Shown in pieces: positions 54,718 through 64,000 of a DNA stretch of 64,000 nt. The stretch covers positions 310,001 through 374,000 of the forward strand of contig NZ_JH992941.1 of the NCBI RefSeq assembly GCF_000315485.1, written 5' to 3'. Every line of letters starts with the position of its first letter. The stretch's first letter is position 1. The notes beneath the pieces were generated by a model, which saw only the letters and a program-made list of their open reading frames with translations, searched no databases and was not told where the DNA came from. The DNA comes from Bacteroides oleiciplenus YIT 12058. GTDB lineage: Bacteria > Bacteroidota > Bacteroidia > Bacteroidales > Bacteroidaceae. A program made the translations under genes and the position numbers.

Positions 54718-54722
54718 CTTAT

Positions 54723-55433
54723 TTATAATCTCTTCAACACATACTCTGCAAGATAACATCCGAATACCGCCGGCATATAACTGACTGTTCCGCACGTAGA
54801 TTTCTTATTCATCTCATCTTCGGTCAGCAACACCGCCATGGGGTCTGCCTGTTCCGTACTGAACACCACCGGCAGTTTACGCTTAATCCCCATTTTCTGT
54901 AACCGTTTCCGCACGGCTTTACTCAATCCGCAGTGGTAAGTATCCCATATATCAGCAAAACGGACCTGAGTGATATCACTCTTTGCACCGGCACCCATGC
55001 TGGAAACTATCTTAATGCGCCGCTGCAAGGTTTCTGCTATCAAATGACACTTCGGAGCCAATGTATCAATGGCATCCACCACAAAATCATAAGACGCCGC
55101 ATCCAGTAGTTCGGGAATATTTTCATCTTTCAGGAATACAGGCAGCACCTTCAGTTCAATCTCCGGATTAATATCCCGAAAACGCTTCTCCAATATTTCT
55201 GCCTTACTCTGTCCTAATGTGGAATGCAAAGCCGGAAGTTGGCGGTTTATATTTGTAGGCTGCACCGTATCCGCATCTACAATTGTCATACGTCCTACCC
55301 CGGCACGGCAAATCATCTCCGCCGCATATGCTCCTACTCCACCCAAACCGACAACAAGCACATGTGCTTGCCGCAGCCGCTCCATCTTCTCTTCACCTAA
55401 CAAGAGCTGTGTCCTTTGTCGCCAATCTTCCAT
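54723..55433 (-). CDS. tcdA: tRNA threonylcarbamoyladenosine dehydratase
   Basis: 236 residues from ATG 55433. E1/ThiF fold with nucleotide loop [36 protein letters not shown], and [13 protein letters not shown]. It closes the t6A ring to cyclic t6A in tRNA. It lacks the thiocarboxylate-transfer features of true ThiF. Five bp upstream of lolD. Confidence 0.9.
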   Translation of the reverse strand: MEDWRQRTQLLLGEEKMERLRQAHVLVVGLGGVGAYAAEMICRAGVGRMTIVDADTVQPTNINRQLPALHSTLGQSKAEILEKRFRDINPEIELKVLPVFLKDENIPELLDAASYDFVVDAIDTLAPKCHLIAETLQRRIKIVSSMGAGAKSDITQVRFADIWDTYHCGLSKAVRKRLQKMGIKRKLPVVFSTEQADPMAVLLTEDEMNKKSTCGTVSYMPAVFGCYLAEYVLKRL

Positions 55434-55459
55434 CCTGCTAACCACTAATCACTTTATCA

Positions 55460-57595
55460 TTAATTACTTTTCTTAAACCACTTATAGAACCACTTGCCCA
55501 CTTTTTCGTAATGCTGATCCTCATTGTTTCCTCGTGGGTTGGAGAAGGACAACATATCCTGCGGTTCTCCCAACTGGTCCGGATAAAGCACTATCAAACT
55601 ATTGTTGGCAAAATATTTTCCTAGCTGGGCAGGAAGTCTTTCAAACGCAGGGTCATAGGAAATAGAACCACGACGGGCACTTATAATCACCAATAAGTGA
55701 TCGTAATTCACTTGTCCGGTCAATAACAGCAAATCGCCCCAATCATCTAAGCGGGAGAAATCCGTTGAAGTTGTGCTATATCGTTTCTTCACCAGCATCT
55801 GCAGAAGTCCGGTTGTTTCCTCATTGGCAAAGAAGTGTACCCGGCACCCTAACATGTTTCCCATACGGCAGAAATGTTCCACCCACTTCTGAAAACCTGC
55901 TTCATATTCCGCTTTCGGCGGAACGGCAAGATTAATCCTTCGTATCGTATTAATGGGCATCAGGAGCTTGGCAATCATTACTTCCCGATGCAAACCTTTC
56001 AGCAAATTCTCCGCCAGCATACCGAAGAAAGAGTCCACGATGTTCACCTTTCGGTGCAGACCGATAATAACATCCGTCACCTCATGTTCTTTAGCCGTAT
56101 GAATAATACCCGAGGCAATATTCAGGTCATAACGGCTAATCAGTTTCAATGGGACATCCGCCGATGCCGCTATCATCGCCGCCTTCTCCAGATTGCGCTT
56201 CCCACGAATTTCCAAAGCTTCCGAAGCATTATTATCATTAATCACATTCAGGGCCATCATATTATCTCTTTGCTTCGGGTCACGTATCACCAACGACAGG
56301 TTTATGAGGTCTTCAATCGTATCCGGATTAGCAACCGGTATCAAAATCTTCTCTAATTCCGCCGGACGATTCTCTTCCTCCAGATGCGCCTCATCAATGG
56401 CTATTTTACGGGCAGCACGCTCAGTAATGAACGAACTCACCACACAGGTTACAAGAATCAATAGCACCGTACCATTCAAGACATCGTCATTCAGCAAGCG
56501 TTCGCCATTGGGCAGTATAATGTTATAACCCACCAACACCGCAGCCAATGTAGCCGCAGCTTGTGCATTACTCAGTCCATACATCAACTCCCGTTCAATG
56601 GCTCCCATCTTATATATCTTCTGTGTCAGCCAGCAAGCAATCCACTTACCCGTCAGTGCAACCACAATCATCACACCCGCCACTTTCAACGCATTGCCAT
56701 GACCGAAAATCACATGTATATCAATCATCATCCCCACCCCAATCAGGAAATAGGGAATGAAAAGCGCATTGCCCACAAACTCCAGATGATTCATCAACGG
56801 AGAGACATGCGGAATAAGTCGGTTCAATACCAGACCGGCAAGGAAAGCACCGAGAATCCCTTCCATTCCGACAAACTCCATCAACCCCGCTCCCAAAAAC
56901 ACCATGGCAAGTACAAAGATAAACTGCATCACATTGTCATCATAACGACGGAAGAACCAACGACCGATACGGGGAAAGAAATACATAATCAGACCGCCCA
57001 AGAAGATGACCTTGACAACCAGCCATAGCCAGAACAGTCCACCAGATTCACCTTTAAACATACCTCCCACTACAGCCAGTACCAACAATGTAAGCGTATC
57101 CGTTACCGCCGTACCGCCTACCGCAATGCTCACACTGCGATGTCGGGACACACCATACCGGATAACAATAGGATACGCCACCAACGTATGCGACGCGTAC
57201 ATACTCGCCAGCAGAACAGAAGTTATGAAACTATATTTCAGATAGGCCATATTAGTCACCAACCCAATCCCTATCGGAATGATGAATGCCAATAATCCCA
57301 GCACCACAGCCTTTCCACGATTCTGTTTGAAGTCCGACATATTCATTTCAAGACCAGCCAGAAACATAATATAGTATAGCCCTACCTTACCGAACAACTC
57401 AAAACTGCTGTCCCTTGCCAGAATATTAAACCCATGCTCACCAATCACCAATCCCGCCAATATCATGCCAATGATGTGTGGAATACGGAGCCTGTTCAAC
57501 AAAATAGGAGCAAACAGAATGATGAGAAGTACAAGGAGAAATATCCATGTAGGGTCGGTAATTGGAAGTTTCAGACTAAAGTCAAATAAGTCCAT
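55460..57595 (-). CDS. CPA2-type cation:proton antiporter with C-terminal USP-like domains
   Basis: 711 residues from ATG 57595 (a TTG three codons earlier is less likely). About 12 TM helices occupy 1-400 with LRIPHIIGMILAGLVIGEHG and VGMEGILGAFLAGLVLNRLI, the KefB/NapA pattern. The cytoplasmic remainder (about 415-711) resembles two universal-stress-protein folds (LEKILIPVANPDTIEDLINL, DVIIGLHRK). There is no TrkA-N domain. Likely exchanges Na+ or K+ for H+. First gene of an operon with tcdA and lolD. Confidence 0.9.
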   Translation of the reverse strand: MDLFDFSLKLPITDPTWIFLLVLLIILFAPILLNRLRIPHIIGMILAGLVIGEHGFNILARDSSFELFGKVGLYYIMFLAGLEMNMSDFKQNRGKAVVLGLLAFIIPIGIGLVTNMAYLKYSFITSVLLASMYASHTLVAYPIVIRYGVSRHRSVSIAVGGTAVTDTLTLLVLAVVGGMFKGESGGLFWLWLVVKVIFLGGLIMYFFPRIGRWFFRRYDDNVMQFIFVLAMVFLGAGLMEFVGMEGILGAFLAGLVLNRLIPHVSPLMNHLEFVGNALFIPYFLIGVGMMIDIHVIFGHGNALKVAGVMIVVALTGKWIACWLTQKIYKMGAIERELMYGLSNAQAAATLAAVLVGYNIILPNGERLLNDDVLNGTVLLILVTCVVSSFITERAARKIAIDEAHLEEENRPAELEKILIPVANPDTIEDLINLSLVIRDPKQRDNMMALNVINDNNASEALEIRGKRNLEKAAMIAASADVPLKLISRYDLNIASGIIHTAKEHEVTDVIIGLHRKVNIVDSFFGMLAENLLKGLHREVMIAKLLMPINTIRRINLAVPPKAEYEAGFQKWVEHFCRMGNMLGCRVHFFANEETTGLLQMLVKKRYSTTSTDFSRLDDWGDLLLLTGQVNYDHLLVIISARRGSISYDPAFERLPAQLGKYFANNSLIVLYPDQLGEPQDMLSFSNPRGNNEDQHYEKVGKWFYKWFKKSN

Positions 57596-57652
57596 GGGCT
57601 TCAAGTTTTAGGTTTACGATGCAAAATAACAAAAAACTTTTCATTTTATACG

Positions 57653-57681
57653 TTGTCATACAGCAAATTGTTATAAATTTG
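57653..57681 (+). promoter_or_regulatory. asd promoter
   Basis: TTG (57653-57655), 18-bp spacer, TAAATTTG (57674-57681); it places the start downstream and supports ATG 57747. Confidence 0.6.
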
Positions 57682-57746
57682 CAGCCAATTCTATCCTTTT
57701 TAAGGTGGAAGAACATTTTTATAAACTTAATAAAAAACAAAAGAAA

Positions 57747-58754
57747 ATGAAAGTAGCTATTGTTGGAGCAAGCGGAGCCGTGGGACAAGAATTCCTGCGT
57801 GTGCTCGATGAAAGGAATTTCCCGTTGGATGAGTTAGTGTTGTTCGGTTCTAAACGCAGTGCCGGAACAAAATACACATTCCGCGGTAAACAGATCGAGG
57901 TAAAACTCTTGCAACACAACGATGACTTTAAAGGGGTAGATATCGCTTTCACTTCCGCAGGCGCTGGTACCTCTAAAGAGTATGCCGAGACCATCACCAA
58001 ACATGGTGCCGTGATGATTGACAACTCCAGTGCTTTCCGTATGGATAACGATGTACCTTTGGTAGTGCCTGAGGTAAACGCAGCCGACGCTAAAGATCGT
58101 CCACGCGGTATCATCGCCAACCCGAACTGTACTACTATCCAAATGGTAGTGGCACTGAAAGCCATCGAACAGCTTTCTCATATAAAGACCGTACACGTTT
58201 CTACGTATCAGGCTGCCAGCGGTGCCGGTGCTGCCGCTATGGACGAACTGTACACACAGTACCGTCAGGTATTGGCTGGTGAATCTGTTACTGTTGAAAA
58301 GTTTGCTTACCAATTGGCATTCAACCTCATTCCTCAAATTGATGTGTTCACTGAAAACGGATACACCAAAGAAGAAATGAAGATGTATCACGAAACACGC
58401 AAGATTATGCACACTGATATTAAGGTAAGTGCCACTTGTGTACGTGTTCCTGCCCTTCGCTCCCACTCTGAAAGCATCTGGGTAGAAACAGAACGTCCTA
58501 TCTCGGTAGAAGAAGCTCGTGAAGCCTTCGCAAAAGGTGACGGTCTGGTATTGCAGGACAATCCGGCAGAAAAGGAATATCCGATGCCGTTGTTCCTTGC
58601 AGGCAAAGATCCCGTTTATGTTGGTCGTATCCGTAAGGACCTGACTAATGAGAATGGACTGACTTTCTGGATTGTGGGTGACCAAATCAAGAAGGGCGCT
58701 GCACTGAATGCAGTGCAGATTGCAGAGTATCTGGTAAAGGAGAATGCTATTTAA
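57747..58754 (+). CDS. asd: Aspartate-semialdehyde dehydrogenase
   Basis: 335 residues from ATG 57747 ([20 protein letters not shown]). Catalytic Cys in [14 protein letters not shown], substrate region [21 protein letters not shown]-like [14 protein letters not shown]. Common step for lysine/diaminopimelate, threonine and methionine synthesis. Confidence 0.97.
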   Translation: MKVAIVGASGAVGQEFLRVLDERNFPLDELVLFGSKRSAGTKYTFRGKQIEVKLLQHNDDFKGVDIAFTSAGAGTSKEYAETITKHGAVMIDNSSAFRMDNDVPLVVPEVNAADAKDRPRGIIANPNCTTIQMVVALKAIEQLSHIKTVHVSTYQAASGAGAAAMDELYTQYRQVLAGESVTVEKFAYQLAFNLIPQIDVFTENGYTKEEMKMYHETRKIMHTDIKVSATCVRVPALRSHSESIWVETERPISVEEAREAFAKGDGLVLQDNPAEKEYPMPLFLAGKDPVYVGRIRKDLTNENGLTFWIVGDQIKKGAALNAVQIAEYLVKENAI

Positions 58755-58781
58755 AAAACAATCATTCATATTGCAATAAAA

Positions 58782-58816
58782 AAAGAGGCTGCACTTCTAA
58801 AGTGCAGCCTCTTTTC
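58782..58816. terminator. Bidirectional terminator between asd and susD
   Basis: Arms AAAAGAGGCTGCAC (58782-58795) and GTGCAGCCTCTTTT (58803-58816) pair perfectly; A-tract before and T-tract after. It ends two bases before the SusD stop. Confidence 0.92.
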
Positions 58817-58818
58817 GT

Positions 58819-60519
58819 TTATTTCCAGTTAGGATTCTGTTGCATATTGGGGTTAAGAGTCAACTGTGTTGTAGGTATCGGATAGAAATAATGTTTGGCT
58901 TCGTAAGTACGTGGTTGGTTAAGAGTGTTTGAACCAATCATATATCCATCAGCATTAATATCAATTTCCGGATTTTCTACATTTTTCATGTTAGCTCCAA
59001 GATAGATAGTAGGATTCTTGGAAGAATCAAGCAAATCGAGCTTATGCCAACGAATCAAATCCCAGTAACGTGTCCAATTATCACACATCAATTCACAACG
59101 GCGGCAACGGCGAATTTCCCAAATCAAATTGCTGACACCCATATTATTGGCCGGATCGGCTTCAGGTTGAGTAGTCATATCGGGCAATCCGGCACGAGCC
59201 TGCAATCTATTGATGGATTTGTCCAAATCTGCTTGTGTCAACGTTCCAAGCTCAGCCTTAGCTTCAGCAAAGTTCAAATAGACTACAGACAGCCAGTAAA
59301 GCGGACAGTCTGTGTACTGCTTGTTAATACTATTACGGTCGCTTACGCTCAATTCAGTCGTATTATCGTATTTAGCTATACCATAACCGGTAGTGGAAGT
59401 AAACGCTGCAACTCCAGCACGGCTATAAGCACTACCCTTGAAGCATAATACAGGGTCGAGGGTAACCGCCAATCGCTTGTCGCGAACGGCAAGAACATTC
59501 TCAATACTATATTTACCATTTGCATCTTTGACTGCGGCATCATCGGTATCCATTGTGGTAGTTGCTTTAGGTTTGCCGTCAAGGAACAGATAACTGTCGA
59601 AGGCATTCTTAGTCATACCGCTAGTACCACTTGTATTGATAGTGTAGTCAATGGTAGAATGCATAAAGGTGTTCTGTGAATAAGGCTTGTAGAAAATCAT
59701 TTCAGGATTAGAAGCCAGCGATACAGAATTGTAGTTTCCCTGATAGCTCGGATTCAATGAATACCCTTTAGCCATCAATGCTTCACAAGCCGATACGCAC
59801 TCACGCAAGTATTTCTCAGCACGGGTGTTGTCGGCAGCTTTACCGGCATTGTCATTGGCATTACGGTATTTACAATAGGTACCTTCATACAACGTGATGT
59901 CAGCTTTCATGGCCAGTGCCATATCGGCGGTGAAGCGTTGCTTGTTGGTGCCCGTAATTGTAGTGGTAGCATAGTTCAGGTCTTCAAGCACATTGTCCAT
60001 TACAACATCGCGATCCGTACGTGGTCCGTAAACCACATCCTTGTCTGCCGGATCTACAACTGTAGTTATCCACTGTACATCACCATACATGCGAACCAAT
60101 TGAAAATATTGCCATGCCCGGTTTAAGCGTGCCAAGCCTTCATAATTAGCTTTAACAGCATCATCAAGCGTAGATGTTTGCAATCCTTCGATAATATAAT
60201 TGGCACGGCGGATCTCAGTAAAAGGAGCAGACCAATTTGTAGAAGTAGCAACTACACTTGTATAAGTCCATACAGTTGACTGATAGTCCACTTGGTCATC
60301 GCTCAGCGTCTTGAAATAGAACCAGCCGCCACCGCTACCATTTCCATAACCCGAGTAATTGTTATAGAACGTATTGCATTGGTTATCAAGGTTACTTGTA
60401 TTGCTCCAATATGCAGAAGTATTGGTAAAGGCATCCAGAGGTGCCTTGTCGAGAAAGTCATTACAACTCGTCAAGCCCGTCAGTACTATTGTTGCGTATA
60501 TGAATAGTTTTTTCATCAT
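58819..60519 (-). CDS. SusD/RagB-like starch-binding-type lipoprotein
   Basis: 566 residues. Lipobox LTSCNDFLDKAPLDAFT (Cys19) is the classic SusD start, followed by TPR-like helices (LARLNRAWQYFQLVRMYGDV) and the conserved end NPEIDINADG, EAKHYFYPIPTTQLTLNPNM. It forms the lid of the SusC barrel at the cell surface and binds the imported glycan. It follows the SusC gene by 20 bp and is the last gene of its operon. Confidence 0.96.
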   Translation of the reverse strand: MMKKLFIYATIVLTGLTSCNDFLDKAPLDAFTNTSAYWSNTSNLDNQCNTFYNNYSGYGNGSGGGWFYFKTLSDDQVDYQSTVWTYTSVVATSTNWSAPFTEIRRANYIIEGLQTSTLDDAVKANYEGLARLNRAWQYFQLVRMYGDVQWITTVVDPADKDVVYGPRTDRDVVMDNVLEDLNYATTTITGTNKQRFTADMALAMKADITLYEGTYCKYRNANDNAGKAADNTRAEKYLRECVSACEALMAKGYSLNPSYQGNYNSVSLASNPEMIFYKPYSQNTFMHSTIDYTINTSGTSGMTKNAFDSYLFLDGKPKATTTMDTDDAAVKDANGKYSIENVLAVRDKRLAVTLDPVLCFKGSAYSRAGVAAFTSTTGYGIAKYDNTTELSVSDRNSINKQYTDCPLYWLSVVYLNFAEAKAELGTLTQADLDKSINRLQARAGLPDMTTQPEADPANNMGVSNLIWEIRRCRRCELMCDNWTRYWDLIRWHKLDLLDSSKNPTIYLGANMKNVENPEIDINADGYMIGSNTLNQPRTYEAKHYFYPIPTTQLTLNPNMQQNPNWK

Positions 60520-60539
60520 TCTTATTGTTTTAATGGTTA

Positions 60540-63500
60540 TTATAAGGTTACCTGGATACCGAATGAGAAGGTACGAGTGATAGGAGTCGTACGTCCCCAG
60601 CCACCATAAGAGAGACCGTCACCAGTGCTGATTTCCGGGTCAACGGGGAGGTCACTACCCTTGTAAAGCAGGAAGAGGTTGCTACCGCTAAAGTAGATGC
60701 GCGCCTTTTCGATGAAAGCTTTGCGGGTCCATTCCTTCGGCAAAGTATAACCGAGGGTTACATTCTTTAGACGAAGATATGACATATCAGTCAAGTAACG
60801 GCTTTGCGGATAGTAGTTGTTAGAACCGTTTGCAATACCCGATACGGTACCTTTGGCCTCATTACCCGGATATAAACGGGGATAGGTATTATTCTGGTTG
60901 ATTTCATAACCGGTTATCGTTTTCCAATCATCAGTATAGAGCACTCTATTATAACTTGTCTGGTTATCATAAATAGCTAAGTCGGCTGCACGCATCATCG
61001 GGAAATTCAAAGAAGAAATAGTCCAATCGGAACGTTTACCCACACCTTGGAAGAACAAGTCCAAGTCAATGCCTTTCCAACTGCCACCGAGGTGGAAGCT
61101 ATATTCGTAACGAGGAAGCGAATTACCGATAATCTTCAAGTCACCATGGTCGTCGGCGGTTCCTTTTCCCCCGTCAATCGCTCCACTGCCATCCAAATCT
61201 TTGAACTTTATATCGCCCGGGCCATAGTGGAATGGAGCCCGTTCAAGTGCTGACTGACTGGCAATACCCGATTTATAGTTCCAGCTACCATCTGCATTCT
61301 GACCGGTAAAGTCAGATTCTTCAAAGTAACGGTCTGTTTCAAATCCCCAGATGTCACCATAATTTTTACCCGAATAATAAGAACTGAGTAGTTTAGAGTC
61401 ATCACTCCACTTCGTCACTTTTGTCTTGGAGTCACTAAGATTGAAGTTTGCATACACATTGAATTCACCGAATTTACGATGCCAGTCGAGGTTCAACTCC
61501 CATCCGCGTGTGCGCAGGGTACCGGCGTTATCGTAAGGCGCAGTGGCACCTACACTGTTTGGCAAAACCTGAGCAGGAGCAAGCATATCACGGTTTTCGC
61601 GTTGATACCAATCGAATCCTACGGTCAGTTCATTGTTCAGGAAACCCAAATCTATACCAATATCAGTGGTGCGGATACGTTCCCAGGTAAGGGATTTCGA
61701 CACTAGTTTAGGCATATTATATTGAGTCAGTCTATTGGCATTAGCTCCATTACCATCTACCCAATAAATATATCCTGAAGCAGATGTATTTTCGCGTTGG
61801 GTAATCATTGCTTCGAACATATAGTCGCCGATAGCTTCATTTCCAATTTCACCATAAGATGCACGCAACTTACCATTGCTGATAACTTTTTTCAGCGGTG
61901 CAAAGAAAGCTTCTTCAGAGAAACGGTAACCGATAGAGGCAGAAGGGAAGAATGCCCACTGATCAGTATGCGGGAATCTGGAAGAACCGTCATAACGTCC
62001 GTTCACCTCCAACAGGTAGATACCCTTGTAGTCATAGTTAATACGTCCGAAGTAACCGGCTGATGCACGGGAAGTATGCGACCAGTTTATTTGTTGTCCA
62101 TCCTGACTAGCCAAGTTCAGTTCGGGATACGCTTCGTCATACAGTCCTTTGCGGTATCCATATAGATAAGTGTAATCTACCTCTTCTGCATTGGCACCAA
62201 CCATTACATTCAGATTGTGAGACTTAGCAAAAGTCTTGGCGTAGTTGGCATACACATTCAGCGTCCAGGTATTCTGCTTGGAATTATCCCGCCAGATTGC
62301 CGAGTTGCTTTTAGTAACAATGTATTTAGGGGTAGGCAGTCCCGACCAGTCAACACCATAAACCGAGAAGTCTTCCGAACCGCTGTTCAAGTTCTGAATA
62401 GCATAAGTAAAATCTGCATTCAGAGTTAATCCCTTAACGATCTCAGCTTTCAGGAATGCATTCATGCGAGTGAGGTCGGTAATTTCCCTACGGTCGGATG
62501 CTTGCTTACGCATAGCCATAAGGCGGGTGTCATAACCATCGACGGTACCTGAAGGAATAAAGAAAGAACCCCAGCGCCAAAGAGTCTGATAGGTACTACT
62601 GTAAACATCAGGACGCTCATAAGCTTTACGGGAGTAGTTGACACGTGCACCTACTTGCAACCAATCGTACAGGTTTGTGGTTACATTCACTGATACATTG
62701 TACTTTTTCAGTTCATCGGGGCGTACTTTCATGATACCTTCTTTCTGGTCATAACCAAAAGAAAGATAGTAATTAGTCTTTCCTGAAGTTCCCTGAACAG
62801 AAATATTGTGGCTCTGCGAAGGAGCAGCTTTGCTATAATAGATATCTTGAACATCCCAGTCGGCATAATAGTAAGGAGTTCCGTCGATTATTGCGTAATC
62901 ACCAACATTACTATCACTCTGATAAGGTCTCATTTCGCCATATTTCAGTTTTCCACGGTTCTGCTGTGCCCATCTTTGAGCATAAGGCAACAGCTTATCG
63001 AAATACATACCAAAGAGTTCAACTTCATATTGGTTGGCGTTAGCTTTGGCTTCCAGTGCAGAAAGCAGCTGAGTAGGAACATCCGGGAAGTTGGGGAGGT
63101 AAGTTGCCTGATCCCAAGCGAAGTTATTGCTATAATTAATGGTAACCTTTTCCGTCGGTTTGGCACTCTTCGTGTTAATCAAGATAACACCAAAAGCGGC
63201 ACGTGTACCATAAATAGAGGTAGAAGCGGCATCTTTCAATACAGAAATACTTTCAATATCCTGTGTATTTAAGAAAGATATGTCATCCATAGGAACACCA
63301 TCCACCACAATCAACGGATTACTCTTTTCTGAGTTACTCAACGTACCAACACCACGAATACGCATCGAGGCACTCCCATTGATATCACCATTTTCCGTGG
63401 TGATGCTCAAACCGGGAACCGCACCTTGCAATGCTTTGGATACATCTTGTTGAGGGCGACCTGCCATAGTCTTATTCAAGTCTACAGTAGTAACTGCCCC

Positions 63501-63926
63501 TGTTAAGTTGGCTTTTTTCTGTACACCATAACCAACTACTACTACTTCATCTAATAATTCAGTATCCTCCTTTAAGATGATTTTCATAGTTGAGGTTGCT
63601 TTCACTTCTTGTGGTTGGTAACCGATGAATGATATTTTTAAAGTAGCGCCTAGTTTAACACTCAAAGTAAACTTACCGTCCAGGTTGGTTACAATTCCAT
63701 TAGTGGTTCCTTTTTCTACCACGCTAGCACCGATAATAGGCTCGCCTGCCACATCTACGACTAAACCTGTAACGGTGATAGACTGTAACTGCTCTGTTAC
63801 TTCCAAAACATTATCCGAGTCAGTTGGAGCAGCCATTACGTTACCGCTACTTAAGAACAGTGCACTTATTGCTACTGTTATGAGGAACTTATTGGTTAGT
63901 CCTCGTTTTTTGCGATCTTCATTCAT
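60540..63926 (-). CDS. SusC/RagA-like TonB-dependent receptor (second locus)
   Basis: 1128 residues, full length. Signal peptide (about 1-33), carboxypeptidase-regulatory-like domain (about 50-135; GLVVDVAGEPIIGASVVEKG), motif DEVVVVGYGVQKKANLTGAV, plug with ALQGAVPGLSITTENGDING and IRGVGTLSN, then the 22-strand barrel ending RTFSFGIQVTL. Partner of the SusD at 58819. The locus regulator and enzymes would be to the right of the window, so the target glycan cannot be inferred. 63927-64000 is AT-rich leader with no -7 element that I trust. Confidence 0.97.
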   Translation of the reverse strand: MNEDRKKRGLTNKFLITVAISALFLSSGNVMAAPTDSDNVLEVTEQLQSITVTGLVVDVAGEPIIGASVVEKGTTNGIVTNLDGKFTLSVKLGATLKISFIGYQPQEVKATSTMKIILKEDTELLDEVVVVGYGVQKKANLTGAVTTVDLNKTMAGRPQQDVSKALQGAVPGLSITTENGDINGSASMRIRGVGTLSNSEKSNPLIVVDGVPMDDISFLNTQDIESISVLKDAASTSIYGTRAAFGVILINTKSAKPTEKVTINYSNNFAWDQATYLPNFPDVPTQLLSALEAKANANQYEVELFGMYFDKLLPYAQRWAQQNRGKLKYGEMRPYQSDSNVGDYAIIDGTPYYYADWDVQDIYYSKAAPSQSHNISVQGTSGKTNYYLSFGYDQKEGIMKVRPDELKKYNVSVNVTTNLYDWLQVGARVNYSRKAYERPDVYSSTYQTLWRWGSFFIPSGTVDGYDTRLMAMRKQASDRREITDLTRMNAFLKAEIVKGLTLNADFTYAIQNLNSGSEDFSVYGVDWSGLPTPKYIVTKSNSAIWRDNSKQNTWTLNVYANYAKTFAKSHNLNVMVGANAEEVDYTYLYGYRKGLYDEAYPELNLASQDGQQINWSHTSRASAGYFGRINYDYKGIYLLEVNGRYDGSSRFPHTDQWAFFPSASIGYRFSEEAFFAPLKKVISNGKLRASYGEIGNEAIGDYMFEAMITQRENTSASGYIYWVDGNGANANRLTQYNMPKLVSKSLTWERIRTTDIGIDLGFLNNELTVGFDWYQRENRDMLAPAQVLPNSVGATAPYDNAGTLRTRGWELNLDWHRKFGEFNVYANFNLSDSKTKVTKWSDDSKLLSSYYSGKNYGDIWGFETDRYFEESDFTGQNADGSWNYKSGIASQSALERAPFHYGPGDIKFKDLDGSGAIDGGKGTADDHGDLKIIGNSLPRYEYSFHLGGSWKGIDLDLFFQGVGKRSDWTISSLNFPMMRAADLAIYDNQTSYNRVLYTDDWKTITGYEINQNNTYPRLYPGNEAKGTVSGIANGSNNYYPQSRYLTDMSYLRLKNVTLGYTLPKEWTRKAFIEKARIYFSGSNLFLLYKGSDLPVDPEISTGDGLSYGGWGRTTPITRTFSFGIQVTL

Positions 63927-64000
63927 AAAAAGATTGATGATTTTGTTATTAATTAAATAGTTCTCTCTAAAAATTAGGGCAAGGATAGTCAGTATAGGAA

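Overview
The window looks like chromosomal DNA from a gut Bacteroides (Bacteroidales). The signs are SusC/SusD pairs, long glycoside hydrolases with signal peptides, NigD-like and DUF4988-type lipoproteins, promoters of the TTTG-N19/20-TAnnTTTG type, almost no Shine-Dalgarno sequences, and an N-succinylornithine-type carbamoyltransferase. I place it to genus level only. I saw no tRNA or rRNA genes, no transposase, no CRISPR array and no prophage genes.

Layout. (1) 1-18648 is a polysaccharide utilisation locus. On the minus strand there is a SusC receptor cut by the window edge, a DUF4988-type surface lipoprotein, a GH43-GH31-GH3 enzyme operon and a GH99-like/GH95 operon. Between the two enzyme operons, on the plus strand, lies an unusual membrane-spanning regulator: a periplasmic beta-propeller, one transmembrane helix, then a cytoplasmic winged helix and a BTAD-like domain. 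Both enzyme operons share two promoter boxes whose spacing differs by exactly one helical turn. The enzyme set would suit a fucosylated, xylosylated glycan such as xyloglucan; that is inference. (2) 18.9-30.7 kb is core metabolism and envelope: proA, argF' (succinylornithine type), a PASTA protein, an RluD-type synthase, ddl, an acyltransferase, a NigD-like lipoprotein, a lipoprotein rhodanese, rpmH (absent from simple ORF lists because it is short), efp, a GT2, radC, a MIP18-family protein and lpxH. (3) 30.7-45 kb holds a YdjC deacetylase fused to a decayed serine hydrolase, a PhoA-type phosphatase, pta-ackA divergent from lrgAB, two acyltransferase-like proteins, a TldD/TldE pair, the diadenylate cyclase cdaA and folP. 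(4) 45-58.8 kb has two tandem paralogous TPR sensor kinases without a response regulator, murF, a VanZ-like protein, an SNF transporter, a helix-hairpin-helix protein, a stub ORF, lolD, tcdA, a CPA2 antiporter and asd. (5) 58.8-64 kb is the 3' end of a second utilisation locus: SusC then SusD, closed by a strong terminator.

The most unusual non-coding signal is a set of four intergenic arrays (4781-4890, 18759-18890, 40144-40242, 53618-53716). Their sequences are unrelated, but each is laid out on an exact 11-bp or 22-bp grid. I know of no described element class with this property.
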